NCBI GenBank assembly: GCA_013362725.1
Contig: JABFVP010000164.1
Span: forward strand, 1-13,997
Direction of reading: 5' to 3'
Length of the DNA stretch: 13,997 nucleotides
From: Cupriavidus sp.
GTDB taxonomy: Bacteria > Pseudomonadota > Gammaproteobacteria > Burkholderiales > Burkholderiaceae
A model generated the notes under the pieces. It ran no database searches. It worked only from the letters and a program-made list of their open reading frames with translations, and was not told the DNA's origin. This document shows positions 1 through 7,100 of this stretch, in pieces. How positions within the stretch are numbered: position 1 is the first letter of the stretch; each line of letters starts with the position of its first letter. A program made the translations under genes and the position numbers.

Positions 1-2
1 TG

Positions 3-212
3 GAACCCGGCCAGGAACTGGCTCTCCCGGAGGGCTATCGGGTCTGGCTGTCCGGCGATGGTGCGGGGGCACGCTTCACGCTGGCGCAGGTTCCGGCACC
101 GTGGTCGATGCAGCGGCTGGCCGCGTGGCTGCGCGCGCTGCGTCATCGGGTGGACGAGCACAGCACCGATGCCTTCGGCGAGTGCCCGCGGATCGGGGCG
201 CTGTGCCGGTGA
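3..212 (+). CDS. C-terminal end of an unrecognised protein (gene starts before the window)
   Basis: An open frame runs from the left edge in frame 3 to a TGA at 210-212 and encodes the last 69 residues of a protein. It includes the segments LPEGYRVWLSGDGAG and WSMQRLAAWLRALRHRVDEH, and ends in CPRIGALCR. I do not recognise the family. The mix of residues (W, L, R, E and D in plausible patterns) and a strong hairpin terminator starting 30 bases after the stop favour a real gene end over a chance frame. An overlapping frame starting at 101 runs through the terminator and the icmF promoter and is less credible. No function is proposed; the gene's start and domain content lie outside the window. 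Confidence 0.55.
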   Translation, partial: EPGQELALPEGYRVWLSGDGAGARFTLAQVPAPWSMQRLAAWLRALRHRVDEHSTDAFGECPRIGALCR

Positions 213-242
213 ATCGGCAGGCAGTCGATCCCGATGCGCCGC

Positions 243-272
243 AAAGGCCACCGACACGGTGGCCTTTTGTTT
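243..272 (+). terminator. Rho-independent terminator of the leftmost gene
   Basis: A perfect 11-bp stem (AAAGGCCACCG at 243-253 pairing with CGGTGGCCTTT at 257-267) closes a 3-base ACA loop. It is followed by TGTTT, giving a short T-rich tail. It lies 30 bases after the TGA at 212 and about 65 bases before the icmF promoter elements, so it should insulate icmF from upstream transcription. Confidence 0.85.
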
Positions 273-337
273 GTCCGCCGCCCGCAGACACCTACTCTAT
301 AAGGACGCCGGCGCCACGCCGTCCGGGTTCCGCCCCA

Positions 338-368
338 TTGATTTACGTTAACGTCAACGTCATACAAT
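338..368 (+). promoter_or_regulatory. Candidate icmF promoter
   Basis: TTGATT (338-343) and TACAAT (363-368) match the sigma-70 -35 and -10 boxes at 4/6 and 5/6 positions. They are separated by 19 bases, longer than the usual 17. A 19-20 base spacer is the known arrangement of promoters activated by MerR-family proteins, and a palindrome fills most of this spacer. The implied leader before the ATG at 478 is about 100 bases. No transcription start is known; this is read from sequence alone. Confidence 0.5.
342..357. promoter_or_regulatory. Palindromic operator upstream of icmF (LiuR-like)
   Basis: TTTACGTTAACGTCAA has a perfect 10-bp palindromic core (ACGTTAACGT, 345-354). The next base pair is mismatched and two further pairs match (TT with AA). 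This resembles, as I remember it, the motif proposed by comparative genomics for LiuR, a MerR-family regulator of branched-chain amino acid breakdown in proteobacteria. The position between the -35 and -10 boxes and the 19-base spacer also suit a MerR-type protein. IcmF acts on isobutyryl-CoA, a valine breakdown product, so the regulatory logic fits. The regulator gene is not in this window. Confidence 0.55.
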
Positions 369-477
369 CGATCCGCCCCAACCCCGGGGCGCAGTCCGCG
401 CGTTTCCAGCCAAGCCGGCACAGAACGGCGCCGGCGGACGCCGCGGTCGCAGCCAACACCCCGACACGGTGGAGACA

Positions 478-3400
478 ATGACCGACCTTTCCGATGTCCA
501 TGATGTGCGCCGCGGCGCGCCCCAGCCCAAGCCGGTGCAGCCGGGCACCGGGCCGGCCAACAAGGTGCGCTTCGTCACCGCCGCATCGCTGTTCGACGGC
601 CACGACGCCTCGATCAACATCATGCGCCGCATCCTGCAGTCGCATGGCTGCGAGGTGGTCCACCTGGGCCACAACCGCTCGGTCGAAGAGATCGTGACCG
701 CGGCGCTGCAGGAAGACGCGCAGGGCATCGCGATCTCCAGCTACCAGGGCGGCCATGTCGAATACTTCAAGTACATGGTCGACCTGCTGCGCGACAAGGG
801 CGGCGAGCACGTGCAGGTGTTCGGCGGCGGCGGCGGCGTGATCGTGCCCGACGAGATCCGCGAGCTGCAGGCCTACGGCGTGGCCCGCATCTACAGCCCC
901 GAGGACGGCCAGCGCATGGGCCTGGCCGGCATGATTGCCGACATGGTGCAGCGCTGCGACCTCGACCTGAGCCGCTACGCGCCGACCTCGCTCGACCCCG
1001 TCGCCGCCGGCGACCGCCGCGCGCTGGCGCAGCTGATCACGGCGCTCGAAAACGGCAAGGCCGATGCGGCGCTGGTGGCGGCAATGCATGCGCAGGCGCA
1101 GCAGGCATCGATTCCCGTGCTCGGCATCACCGGCACCGGCGGCGCCGGCAAGTCGTCGCTGACCGACGAGCTGATCCGCCGCTTCCGGTTGGACCAGCAG
1201 GATGCGCTGTCGATCGCCGTGATCTCGATCGACCCGTCGCGGCGCAAGTCTGGCGGCGCGCTGCTGGGCGACCGCATCCGCATGAACGCGATCAACCACC
1301 CGAACATCTTCATGCGCTCGATGGCGACGCGCGAGGCGGGCTCCGAGATCTCGCAGGCGCTGCCCGACGCGATCGCCGCGTGCAAGGTGGCGGGCTTCGA
1401 CCTGGTGATCGTCGAGACCTCCGGCATCGGCCAGGGCGACGCCGCCATCGTGCCGCACGTGGACCTGTCGCTGTACGTGATGACGCCCGAGTTCGGCGCC
1501 GCCAGCCAGCTCGAGAAGATCGACATGCTCGACTTTGCCGACTTCGTCGCCATCAACAAGTTCGACCGCAAGGGCGCGCAGGACGCCTGGCGCGACGTGG
1601 CCAAGCAGGTGCAGCGCAACCGCGAGCAATGGCACGGCAAGCCCGAGGATATGCCGGTGTACGGCACCCAGGCATCGCGCTTCAACGACGATGGCGTCAC
1701 CATGCTGTACCAGGGCCTGCGCGAGGCGCTGGCCGGACACGGCCTGAAGGTGCAGGCGGGCATGCTGCCGGTCCTGGCGGGGCGCATCTCGACTGGCCAG
1801 AACGTGATCGTGCCGCCCGCGCGCAGCCGCTACCTGGCCGAGCTGGCCGACACCGTGCGTGCCTACCACCGCCGCGTGGCCGAGCAGAGCCGCATCGCGC
1901 GCGAGCGCCAGCAGTTGCGCGAATCGAGCCGCATGCTGCAGGCCGCGCAGGGCGATGGCTCCGCACTCGATGCACTCGCCGCCGAACGCGACAACGCCCT
2001 CGGCCAGGTCGAACGCAAGCTGCTGGCGATGTGGCCGCAGATGCGCGAGGCCTACAGCGGCGACGAATACGTGGTGAAGATCCGCGACAAGGAGATCCGC
2101 ACCGGGCTGGTCACCACCACGCTGTCGGGCACCAAGGTGCGCAAGGTGGTGCTGCCGCGCTTCGACGACGACGGCGAGGTGCTGAAGTGGCTGATGCGCG
2201 AGAACGTGCCCGGCAGCTTCCCGTACACCGCCGGCGTGTTCGCCTTCAAGCGCGAGAACGAAGACCCGACGCGCATGTTCGCCGGCGAGGGCGATGCCTT
2301 CCGCACCAACCGGCGCTTCAAGCTGGTGTCCCAGGGCATGGAGGCCAAGCGCCTGTCGACCGCGTTCGACTCGGTCACGCTGTACGGCGAAGACCCGCAC
2401 GTGCGCCCCGATATCTACGGCAAGGTCGGCAACTCGGGCGTGTCGATCGCCACGCTCGACGACATGAAGGTGCTGTACGACGGCTTCGACCTGACCAGCC
2501 CGAGCACCTCGGTGTCGATGACCATTAACGGCCCGGCGCCGACCATCCTGGCGATGTTCATGAACACCGCCATCGACCAGCAGCTCGACAAGTTCCGCGC
2601 CGACAACGGCCGCGATCCCACCGCCGACGAAGAGGCCAAGATCCGCGCCTGGGTGCTGCAGAACGTGCGCGGCACGGTTCAGGCCGATATCCTCAAGGAA
2701 GACCAGGGCCAGAACACCTGCATCTTCTCCACCGAGTTCTCGCTCAAGGTGATGGGCGATATCCAGGAGTACTTCGTGCACCACCAGGTGCGCAACTTCT
2801 ATTCGGTGTCGATCTCGGGCTACCACATCGCCGAGGCCGGTGCCAATCCGATCTCGCAGCTGGCGTTCACGCTGTCCAACGGCTTCACCTATGTGGAGGC
2901 CTACCTGGCGCGCGGCATGCATATCGACGATTTCGCGCCCAACCTGTCGTTCTTCTTCTCCAACGGCATGGACCCGGAATACAGCGTGCTCGGCCGCGTC
3001 GCGCGCCGCATCTGGGCCGTGACCATGCGCGACAAGTACGGCGCCAACGAGCGCAGCCAGAAGCTGAAGTACCACATCCAGACCTCGGGCCGCTCGCTGC
3101 ATGCGCAGGAGATCGACTTCAACGATATCCGCACCACGCTGCAGGCGCTGATCGCGATCTACGACAACTGCAATTCGCTGCACACCAACGCCTATGACGA
3201 GGCCATCACCACGCCCACCGGCGAATCGGTGCGCCGCGCGCTGGCGATCCAGCTGATCATCAACCGCGAATGGGGCGTGGCCAGGTGCGAGAACCCCAAC
3301 CAGGGCAGCTTCCTGATCGAGGAGCTGACCGACCTGGTGGAAGAGGCGGTGCTGCAGGAGTTCGAGCGCATCGCCGAGCGCGGCGGCGTGCTGGGCGCGA

Positions 3401-3768
3401 TGGAGACCGGCTACCAGCGCGGCAAGATCCAGGAGGAATCGCTCTACTACGAGCAGCTCAAGCACGATGGCACGCTGCCGCTGATCGGCGTGAACACCTT
3501 CCGCAATCCGGACGGCGACCCGGTGCCGCAAAAGCTGGAGCTGGCGCGTTCGAGCGAGGCCGAGAAGCAGAGCCAGCTCGACCGATTGCAGGCATTCCAG
3601 CAGACGCATGCCGACGAAGCGCCGGCGATGCTGCAGCGGCTGCGCCAGGCGGTGATAGACAACCAGAACGTGTTCGCGGTGCTGATGGACGCGGTACGGG
3701 TTTGCTCGCTGGGCCAGATCACGCATGCGCTGTTCGAGGTCGGCGGGCAGTACCGGCGCAATATGTAG
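478..3768 (+). CDS. icmF: IcmF: fused isobutyryl-CoA mutase with built-in G-protein chaperone
   Basis: This adenosylcobalamin-dependent mutase interconverts isobutyryl-CoA and butyryl-CoA in the cytoplasm; family members also act on related branched acyl-CoAs. At 1096 residues it has the full natural fusion. The B12-binding domain comes first (DGHDAS, His42 as lower cobalt ligand, and a later FGGGGG run). A MeaB-like GTPase follows, with P-loop GTGGAGKS at 219-226, ETSGIGQGD, and NKFD at 360-363. The TIM-barrel mutase domain fills about the second half (SVSMTINGPAP near 680, YHIQTSGRS at 865). Phe601 and Gln745 appear to match the two substrate-choosing residues Phe598 and Gln742 of C. metallidurans IcmF and point to isobutyryl-CoA rather than methylmalonyl-CoA. 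I chose ATG 478 because homologues begin MTDLSDV; the in-frame GTG at 469 has no ribosome site before it. The gene appears to stand alone between two hairpin terminators. Confidence 0.96.
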   Translation: MTDLSDVHDVRRGAPQPKPVQPGTGPANKVRFVTAASLFDGHDASINIMRRILQSHGCEVVHLGHNRSVEEIVTAALQEDAQGIAISSYQGGHVEYFKYMVDLLRDKGGEHVQVFGGGGGVIVPDEIRELQAYGVARIYSPEDGQRMGLAGMIADMVQRCDLDLSRYAPTSLDPVAAGDRRALAQLITALENGKADAALVAAMHAQAQQASIPVLGITGTGGAGKSSLTDELIRRFRLDQQDALSIAVISIDPSRRKSGGALLGDRIRMNAINHPNIFMRSMATREAGSEISQALPDAIAACKVAGFDLVIVETSGIGQGDAAIVPHVDLSLYVMTPEFGAASQLEKIDMLDFADFVAINKFDRKGAQDAWRDVAKQVQRNREQWHGKPEDMPVYGTQASRFNDDGVTMLYQGLREALAGHGLKVQAGMLPVLAGRISTGQNVIVPPARSRYLAELADTVRAYHRRVAEQSRIARERQQLRESSRMLQAAQGDGSALDALAAERDNALGQVERKLLAMWPQMREAYSGDEYVVKIRDKEIRTGLVTTTLSGTKVRKVVLPRFDDDGEVLKWLMRENVPGSFPYTAGVFAFKRENEDPTRMFAGEGDAFRTNRRFKLVSQGMEAKRLSTAFDSVTLYGEDPHVRPDIYGKVGNSGVSIATLDDMKVLYDGFDLTSPSTSVSMTINGPAPTILAMFMNTAIDQQLDKFRADNGRDPTADEEAKIRAWVLQNVRGTVQADILKEDQGQNTCIFSTEFSLKVMGDIQEYFVHHQVRNFYSVSISGYHIAEAGANPISQLAFTLSNGFTYVEAYLARGMHIDDFAPNLSFFFSNGMDPEYSVLGRVARRIWAVTMRDKYGANERSQKLKYHIQTSGRSLHAQEIDFNDIRTTLQALIAIYDNCNSLHTNAYDEAITTPTGESVRRALAIQLIINREWGVARCENPNQGSFLIEELTDLVEEAVLQEFERIAERGGVLGAMETGYQRGKIQEESLYYEQLKHDGTLPLIGVNTFRNPDGDPVPQKLELARSSEAEKQSQLDRLQAFQQTHADEAPAMLQRLRQAVIDNQNVFAVLMDAVRVCSLGQITHALFEVGGQYRRNM

Positions 3769-3797
3769 ACCCCGGTCCACGCGCTGACCGGTAATCG

Positions 3798-3832
3798 CGC
3801 AGGGCGGCCGCGGTGAAGGGCCGCCCTGCGTT
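3798..3832 (+). terminator. Hairpin terminator after icmF
   Basis: A 12-bp perfect stem (CGCAGGGCGGCC at 3798-3809 with GGCCGCCCTGCG at 3819-3830) has a 9-base loop and begins 29 bases after the icmF stop. Only two T residues follow, so it is a strong hairpin with a weak T tract. Termination here is likely but could be partial. Confidence 0.6.
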
Positions 3833-3925
3833 ACACTCGGATGCTGCGCCGCACCGTCATCGCAGGCAAGCCGACAACCCGGCGCCCGGCGGCAACAAAT
3901 CCCGAGACCACCGCAACACAAGACC

Positions 3926-4363
3926 ATGGACACCCAGTACAGCCCGAACAACATCTTTGCCAAGATCCTGCGCGGCGAAATGCCGTGTATCAAGGTGTAC
4001 GAGGACGACGACACCATTGCCTTCATGGACATCATGCCGCAGGCCGACGGCCATACGCTGGTGGTGCCCAAGGAAGCCGCGGTCAACCTGTTCGACCTGT
4101 CGGAGCGCGGCGCCCAGGCCGCCATCGTCGCCACCCAGCGCGTGGCGCGCGCGGTGCGCGCGGCCTTCAACCCCGACGGCATCTCGATCGGCCAGTTCAA
4201 CGGCGCCGCGGCGGGCCAGACCGTGCCGCACGTCCATTTCCACATCGTGCCGCGCTACAACGACCAGTCGCTGCGCGGCCACGCGCGCGACATGCAGGAG
4301 CCGGAAGTGCTCCAGGGACATGCCGAGCGCATCATCGCCGCGCTGCGCGAGCAGGCGCCCTGA
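3926..4363 (+). CDS. HIT-family protein (Hint/FHIT-type nucleotide hydrolase)
   Basis: The 145-residue protein belongs to the histidine triad superfamily, whose members bind nucleotides and hydrolyse purine phosphoramidates, aminoacyl-adenylates or dinucleotide polyphosphates. The triad is complete: GQTVPHVHFHIVPR, with His102, His104 and His106 in the H-x-H-x-H pattern, of which the middle histidine (His104) is expected to be the nucleophile. The N-terminal NNIFAKILRGEMP and DGHTLVVPK segments are also typical. ATG 3926 is kept because the conserved IFAKIL segment begins at residue 10, although the ribosome site is poor. The gene lies 157 bases after icmF beyond a hairpin, and 44 bases before paaH1, so it probably shares a transcript with paaH1. 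Its true substrate cannot be read from the sequence, and no direct link with acyl-CoA chemistry is shown. Confidence 0.92.
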   Translation: MDTQYSPNNIFAKILRGEMPCIKVYEDDDTIAFMDIMPQADGHTLVVPKEAAVNLFDLSERGAQAAIVATQRVARAVRAAFNPDGISIGQFNGAAAGQTVPHVHFHIVPRYNDQSLRGHARDMQEPEVLQGHAERIIAALREQAP

Positions 4364-4394
4364 ACCACGCATCCAAGCATTCAACCAAGCAAGC

Positions 4395-4400
4395 AGAGGA
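4395..4400 (+). promoter_or_regulatory. Ribosome binding site of paaH1
   Basis: AGAGGA lies 7 bases before the ATG at 4408 and supports that start. Longer in-frame extensions reach back through the HIT gene and carry no comparable site. Confidence 0.75.
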
Positions 4401-4407
4401 AGACAAG

Positions 4408-5262
4408 ATGGCAATCAAGACTGTAGGCATCGTCGGTGCCGGCACCATGGGCAATGGCATCGCCCAGGCCTGCGCAGTGGTGGGTCTTAACGTGGTGATG
4501 GTCGACATCAGCGACGCCGCGGTACAGAAGGGCGTAGCCACCGTGGCGGGCAGCCTGGACCGGCTGATCAAGAAGGAAAAGCTGACCGAGGCGCAGAAGG
4601 CCGACGCGCTGGCGCGCATCAAAGGCAGCACGTCGTATGACGATCTCAAGGCCACCGACATCGTGATCGAGGCCGCCACCGAGAACTACGACCTCAAGGT
4701 CAAGATCCTCAAGCAGATCGACGGCATCGTCGGCGACAACGTCATCATCGCGTCGAACACGTCGTCGATCTCGATCACCAAGCTCGCCGCCGTGACCGCG
4801 CGCGCCGACCGCTTTATTGGCATGCACTTCTTCAACCCGGTGCCGGTGATGGCGCTGGTCGAACTGATCCGCGGCCTGCAGACCAGCGACGCCACCCACG
4901 CCGCCGTCGAAGCGCTGGCGAAGGAACTGGGCAAGTACCCGATCACGGTCAAGAACAGCCCGGGCTTCGTCGTCAACCGCATCCTGTGCCCGATGATCAA
5001 CGAGGCCTTCTGCGTGCTGGGCGAAGGCCTCGCGTCGCCCGAAGAGATCGACGAGGGCATGAAGCTGGGCTGCAACCATCCGATCGGCCCGCTGGCGCTG
5101 GCCGACATGATCGGGCTGGACACCATGCTGGCGGTGATGGAAGTGCTGTACACCGAGTTCGCCGATCCGAAGTACCGTCCGGCGATGCTGATGCGCGAGA
5201 TGGTGGCCGCGGGCTACCTGGGGCGCAAGACGGGGCGTGGGGTGTACGTGTATAGCAAGTAA
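4408..5262 (+). CDS. paaH1: 3-hydroxybutyryl-CoA dehydrogenase (Hbd/PaaH1)
   Basis: The 284-residue soluble enzyme oxidises (S)-3-hydroxybutyryl-CoA to acetoacetyl-CoA with NAD(P), or runs in reverse. It serves fatty acid and branched-chain acid breakdown and may feed the polyhydroxybutyrate precursor pool. The N-terminal Rossmann fold carries GAGTMG at 10-15. Catalytic residues are present: Ser119 in SNTSS, His140 in GMHFFNPVPVM with Glu152 just after, and Asn190 in NSPGFVVNR. These are the same numbers I recall for the R. eutropha enzyme of known structure. The C-terminal dimerisation domain ends in GRKTGRGVYVYSK, typical of the family. The length is normal and nothing is missing. The gene follows the HIT gene by 44 bases. 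IcmF-produced butyryl-CoA would reach this enzyme after dehydrogenation and hydration by enzymes encoded elsewhere. Confidence 0.95.
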   Translation: MAIKTVGIVGAGTMGNGIAQACAVVGLNVVMVDISDAAVQKGVATVAGSLDRLIKKEKLTEAQKADALARIKGSTSYDDLKATDIVIEAATENYDLKVKILKQIDGIVGDNVIIASNTSSISITKLAAVTARADRFIGMHFFNPVPVMALVELIRGLQTSDATHAAVEALAKELGKYPITVKNSPGFVVNRILCPMINEAFCVLGEGLASPEEIDEGMKLGCNHPIGPLALADMIGLDTMLAVMEVLYTEFADPKYRPAMLMREMVAAGYLGRKTGRGVYVYSK

Positions 5263-5287
5263 ATCGGGCCGGCTTTGCCGCACCGAC

Positions 5288-5313
5288 CGGCGGCCGCCTG
5301 GGGGCGGCCGCTG
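5288..5313 (+). terminator. Hairpin terminator after paaH1
   Basis: CGGCCGCC (5291-5298) pairs with GGCGGCCG (5303-5310) across a 4-base TGGG loop. Three further pairs, one of them G-T, extend it to 5288-5313. It begins 25 bases after the paaH1 stop. The T tract that follows is short (GTTTC), so strength is uncertain. Confidence 0.5.
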
Positions 5314-5444
5314 CCGTTTCAGGTCCCTGCTCACGGGCCGCTCAATCCCGCTTACACCGCGTTATATACCGAAACAATCCGCCGCATCCGGTAACACGAA
5401 TGCGCGGTAGAGTGCACCCATTCCGTTTACGACAACACCGCATC

Positions 5445-5756
5445 ATGGCTCACCCGGTTCTTTTTGCAGCGCTGCTCGCTGGCGTCATGTCCCTGCTGGC
5501 GGCGCGTTCGGCGATGGCGCATGTCGATGTGGGGGTGCATGTCGGCGCACCGGTCTATGCCGCGCCGGCGCCGGTCTATGTGGCGCCGCCGCCGCCCGTG
5601 GTGTACGCGCCGCGCTATCACGGCTGGCATGGCGACCGTTACTGGGATGGCCGGCGCTGGTATGGGCGGCATGAATGGCGCGGCCGGCATCACCATTACC
5701 GGCATCACCACTATCGCCACCATGGGCGCCACGGACACCATGGCCACGGCCACTGA
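5445..5756 (+). CDS. Small exported histidine-rich protein with PXPV-like repeats
   Basis: The 103-residue precursor has a clear Sec signal peptide: MAHPVLFAALLAGVMSLLAARSAMA, then likely cleavage before HVDVG. The mature part starts with a Pro/Tyr/Val-rich stretch (PAPVYVAPPPPVVYAP) of the kind called PXPV repeats in beta-proteobacteria. Next comes a Trp/Tyr/Gly/Arg section (GDRYWDGRRWYGR), then a basic tail in which 14 of the last 30 residues are histidine. Periplasmic or secreted location is inferred from the signal peptide; metal or polyanion binding by the tail is only a guess. I chose ATG 5445 over the in-frame ATG at 5400 because it puts the signal peptide at the N-terminus; neither has a good ribosome site. 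The gene is a single unit between a hairpin and a repeat element. Confidence 0.75.
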   Translation: MAHPVLFAALLAGVMSLLAARSAMAHVDVGVHVGAPVYAAPAPVYVAPPPPVVYAPRYHGWHGDRYWDGRRWYGRHEWRGRHHHYRHHHYRHHGRHGHHGHGH

Positions 5757-5774
5757 GTGCTGGCGGTTTGCTCG

Positions 5775-5891
5775 CCTCTCCCGTCTGCGGGAGAGGGGCA
5801 GGGGCTGAGGGCAGGCGGCGGCATACCACCGGTCTGACTTCGTGGCGAAGCCTGCCCCTCACCCCAGCCCTCTCCCGCGAGCGGGAGAGGG
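5775..5891. repeat. Inverted doublet of palindromic GGGAGAGGGG repeats (copy 1)
   Basis: Two arms of the same element face each other. The left arm has a 9-bp hairpin (CCTCTCCCG 5775-5783, CGGGAGAGG 5788-5796) and then a G-rich run to about 5814. The right arm (5850-5891) is its reverse complement with small changes and holds an 11-bp hairpin (5868-5878 with 5881-5891). The spacer includes ACTTCGT (5837-5843) and a small hairpin, CTTCG-TGG-CGAAG (5838-5850). It fills the gap between two convergent genes, where it could end transcription from both sides. The layout resembles REP doublets (REPINs). Confidence 0.8.
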
Positions 5892-5958
5892 AGCACACAA
5901 CGGTTAGTGAAAGACCGTGGTGCTGTTGCCAATTCGGGGGGGCGACCGGTTGCAATAC

Positions 5959-6393
5959 TCAGCGCAACAGCACCAGTCGCGGCACCGCGTCGGCGCCGCT
6001 CCACACGACGGCGTTCTGCTGGTATGCCTGGCCCAGCGCCTGCGCCTCGGCCAGCGACAGCCCGGGCACCAGGAAGCTCGGTTCTGCCGGCCAGCCGTTG
6101 TCGGGATGCTCGCCAGCGGCTTCGATCGCGCACAGCCCCAGTGCGTGGAGATCCTGCGCCAGTGCCTGTTGCCGGCGCGCGTTTGCTGTGTCGTCGCAGC
6201 GCTGGCTGAAGGGATTGGCAGCGGTGATGAAGGCGCTGCAGTCCACGCCCAATGCGCGGTGCAGCGCGGCCAGCGCTGTACTGGGCTGGTCGATGCGCAA
6301 GGTCATCGGCATGTCGCCCAGCACCCGGTAGTGCGTTTCGCGATACGCCCGCAGGGTCTCGGCGTCGATGGCGCCGGCCACCTTATTTCCCAC
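5959..6393 (-). CDS. DUF3293 domain protein
   Basis: The 144-residue cytoplasmic protein matches the DUF3293 family as I remember its conserved blocks: YRETHYRV at 17-24, SAFITAANPFSQ at 53-64, and EPSFLVPGLS at 104-113 followed by AxxLGxxYxQNAVVW at 117-131. No catalytic role is established for the family. It starts with GTG at 6393 on the minus strand, one base after the TAA stop of the Crp/Fnr gene (TAAGGTG), with GGGGAG just inside the end of that gene as ribosome site. This layout implies one transcript and coupled translation. A second in-frame GTG at 6381 is an alternative start. Its job may be tied to the regulator, but nothing in the sequence proves it. Confidence 0.85.
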   Translation of the reverse strand: MGNKVAGAIDAETLRAYRETHYRVLGDMPMTLRIDQPSTALAALHRALGVDCSAFITAANPFSQRCDDTANARRQQALAQDLHALGLCAIEAAGEHPDNGWPAEPSFLVPGLSLAEAQALGQAYQQNAVVWSGADAVPRLVLLR

Positions 6394-6394
6394 C

Positions 6395-7063
6395 TTACTC
6401 CCCGTACTGCCGCAGTCCGTCGAGGTCCAGCACCTCGATCACGCCGTAGTCCACCCGCACCAGCCCCTGCTGTTCCAGCACCTTCAGCGCCTGGTTGGCG
6501 CGCTGGCGCGAGATGCCGGCGAGCAGGCCGATTTCTTCCTGCGAGATTTCCAGCGTCTTGCCGATGCCCGGATACAGGTGCTCGTTGAAAAGCGACGACA
6601 CCGCGCGCGCCACGCGCGAATCGATGTCGAGCAGCCGTTCATATTCCACCGCCGCAATGAACTGCCCCAGGCGCTCGTTGAACTGCGTCAGCAGGAAGCG
6701 CGTGAACGGCAGGCTGGTATCCAGCAGCCACTGAAAAGTGTCGCGCGGCAGGAAGGCGATGGTCGAGCGGCGCAGCGCCATCACGTCGTACTTGCGGATC
6801 TCGGACTTCAGCACCGCGCCTTCGCCGAACCAGCCGCCGGTGGGCACGCCGGTGAAGGTGACCGATTTGCCCGACGGCGATACCGTGGTGATCTTGACGA
6901 TTCCTTCGAGCACGCCCAGCCAGTGCTCGGCCTTGTCGCCCTTGTGGCAGACGTAGTCGCCCTGGCTGTACTCGTGCACGAACATGGCGCGGCGCACGCG
7001 CTCGCGCTGCTCCGGACTCAGGTCTGCTGCCCACACGCAGCGGTCGACAAAATCGTTCAGCAT
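6395..7063 (-). CDS. Crp/Fnr-family transcription regulator
   Basis: The 222-residue regulator has an N-terminal cyclic-nucleotide-binding-type beta-roll (about 15-120, with GGWFGEGAVLKSE at 76-88) and a C-terminal helix-turn-helix (ISQEEIGLLAGISRQRANQALK, from 173). The pocket departs from E. coli CRP: GE is kept (80-81), but the usual Arg-Ser pair is Arg90-Lys91, so cAMP binding is doubtful. Only two cysteines (9 and 39) are present, so an FNR-type iron-sulphur cluster is unlikely. The recognition helix SRQRANQAL differs from both CRP and FNR. I chose ATG at 7063 (MLNDFVDRC) because the open frame upstream to 7495 is not protein-like and crosses the next gene. It is transcribed away from the acyl-CoA ligase-transporter genes and is their likely regulator. 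Confidence 0.9.
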   Translation of the reverse strand: MLNDFVDRCVWAADLSPEQRERVRRAMFVHEYSQGDYVCHKGDKAEHWLGVLEGIVKITTVSPSGKSVTFTGVPTGGWFGEGAVLKSEIRKYDVMALRRSTIAFLPRDTFQWLLDTSLPFTRFLLTQFNERLGQFIAAVEYERLLDIDSRVARAVSSLFNEHLYPGIGKTLEISQEEIGLLAGISRQRANQALKVLEQQGLVRVDYGVIEVLDLDGLRQYGE

Positions 7064-7100
7064 GGCCTCGCGAAAAGCTCCGGTAGGGATTAACCCGGAA

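Noticed and set aside
369..477. Possible cobalamin riboswitch in the icmF leader
   Set aside because: The enzyme needs B12, but the roughly 100-base leader has no B12-box-like sequence and is too short for the full fold. Only a small hairpin (374-379 with 386-391) is seen.
101..481. A plus-strand frame of 126 codons running from the left-edge gene into the start of icmF
   Set aside because: It runs through the terminator at 243-272 and the icmF promoter, has no conserved pattern, and overlaps the better-supported gene tail in frame 3.
343..4245. A 1300-codon open frame on the minus strand opposite icmF and the HIT gene
   Set aside because: It is a shadow of strong GC codon bias in the sense genes. 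Its protein is a repetitive Arg/His/Ala/Val/Leu mix without domains, it crosses two genes, a terminator and the icmF promoter, while the sense frames encode clear conserved enzymes.
5660..5756. Short repeated CATCACCA/TACCGG-like units as a CRISPR or tandem DNA repeat
   Set aside because: The repetition comes from codons for the His/Arg/Tyr tail of the small exported protein; there are no constant repeats with unique spacers.
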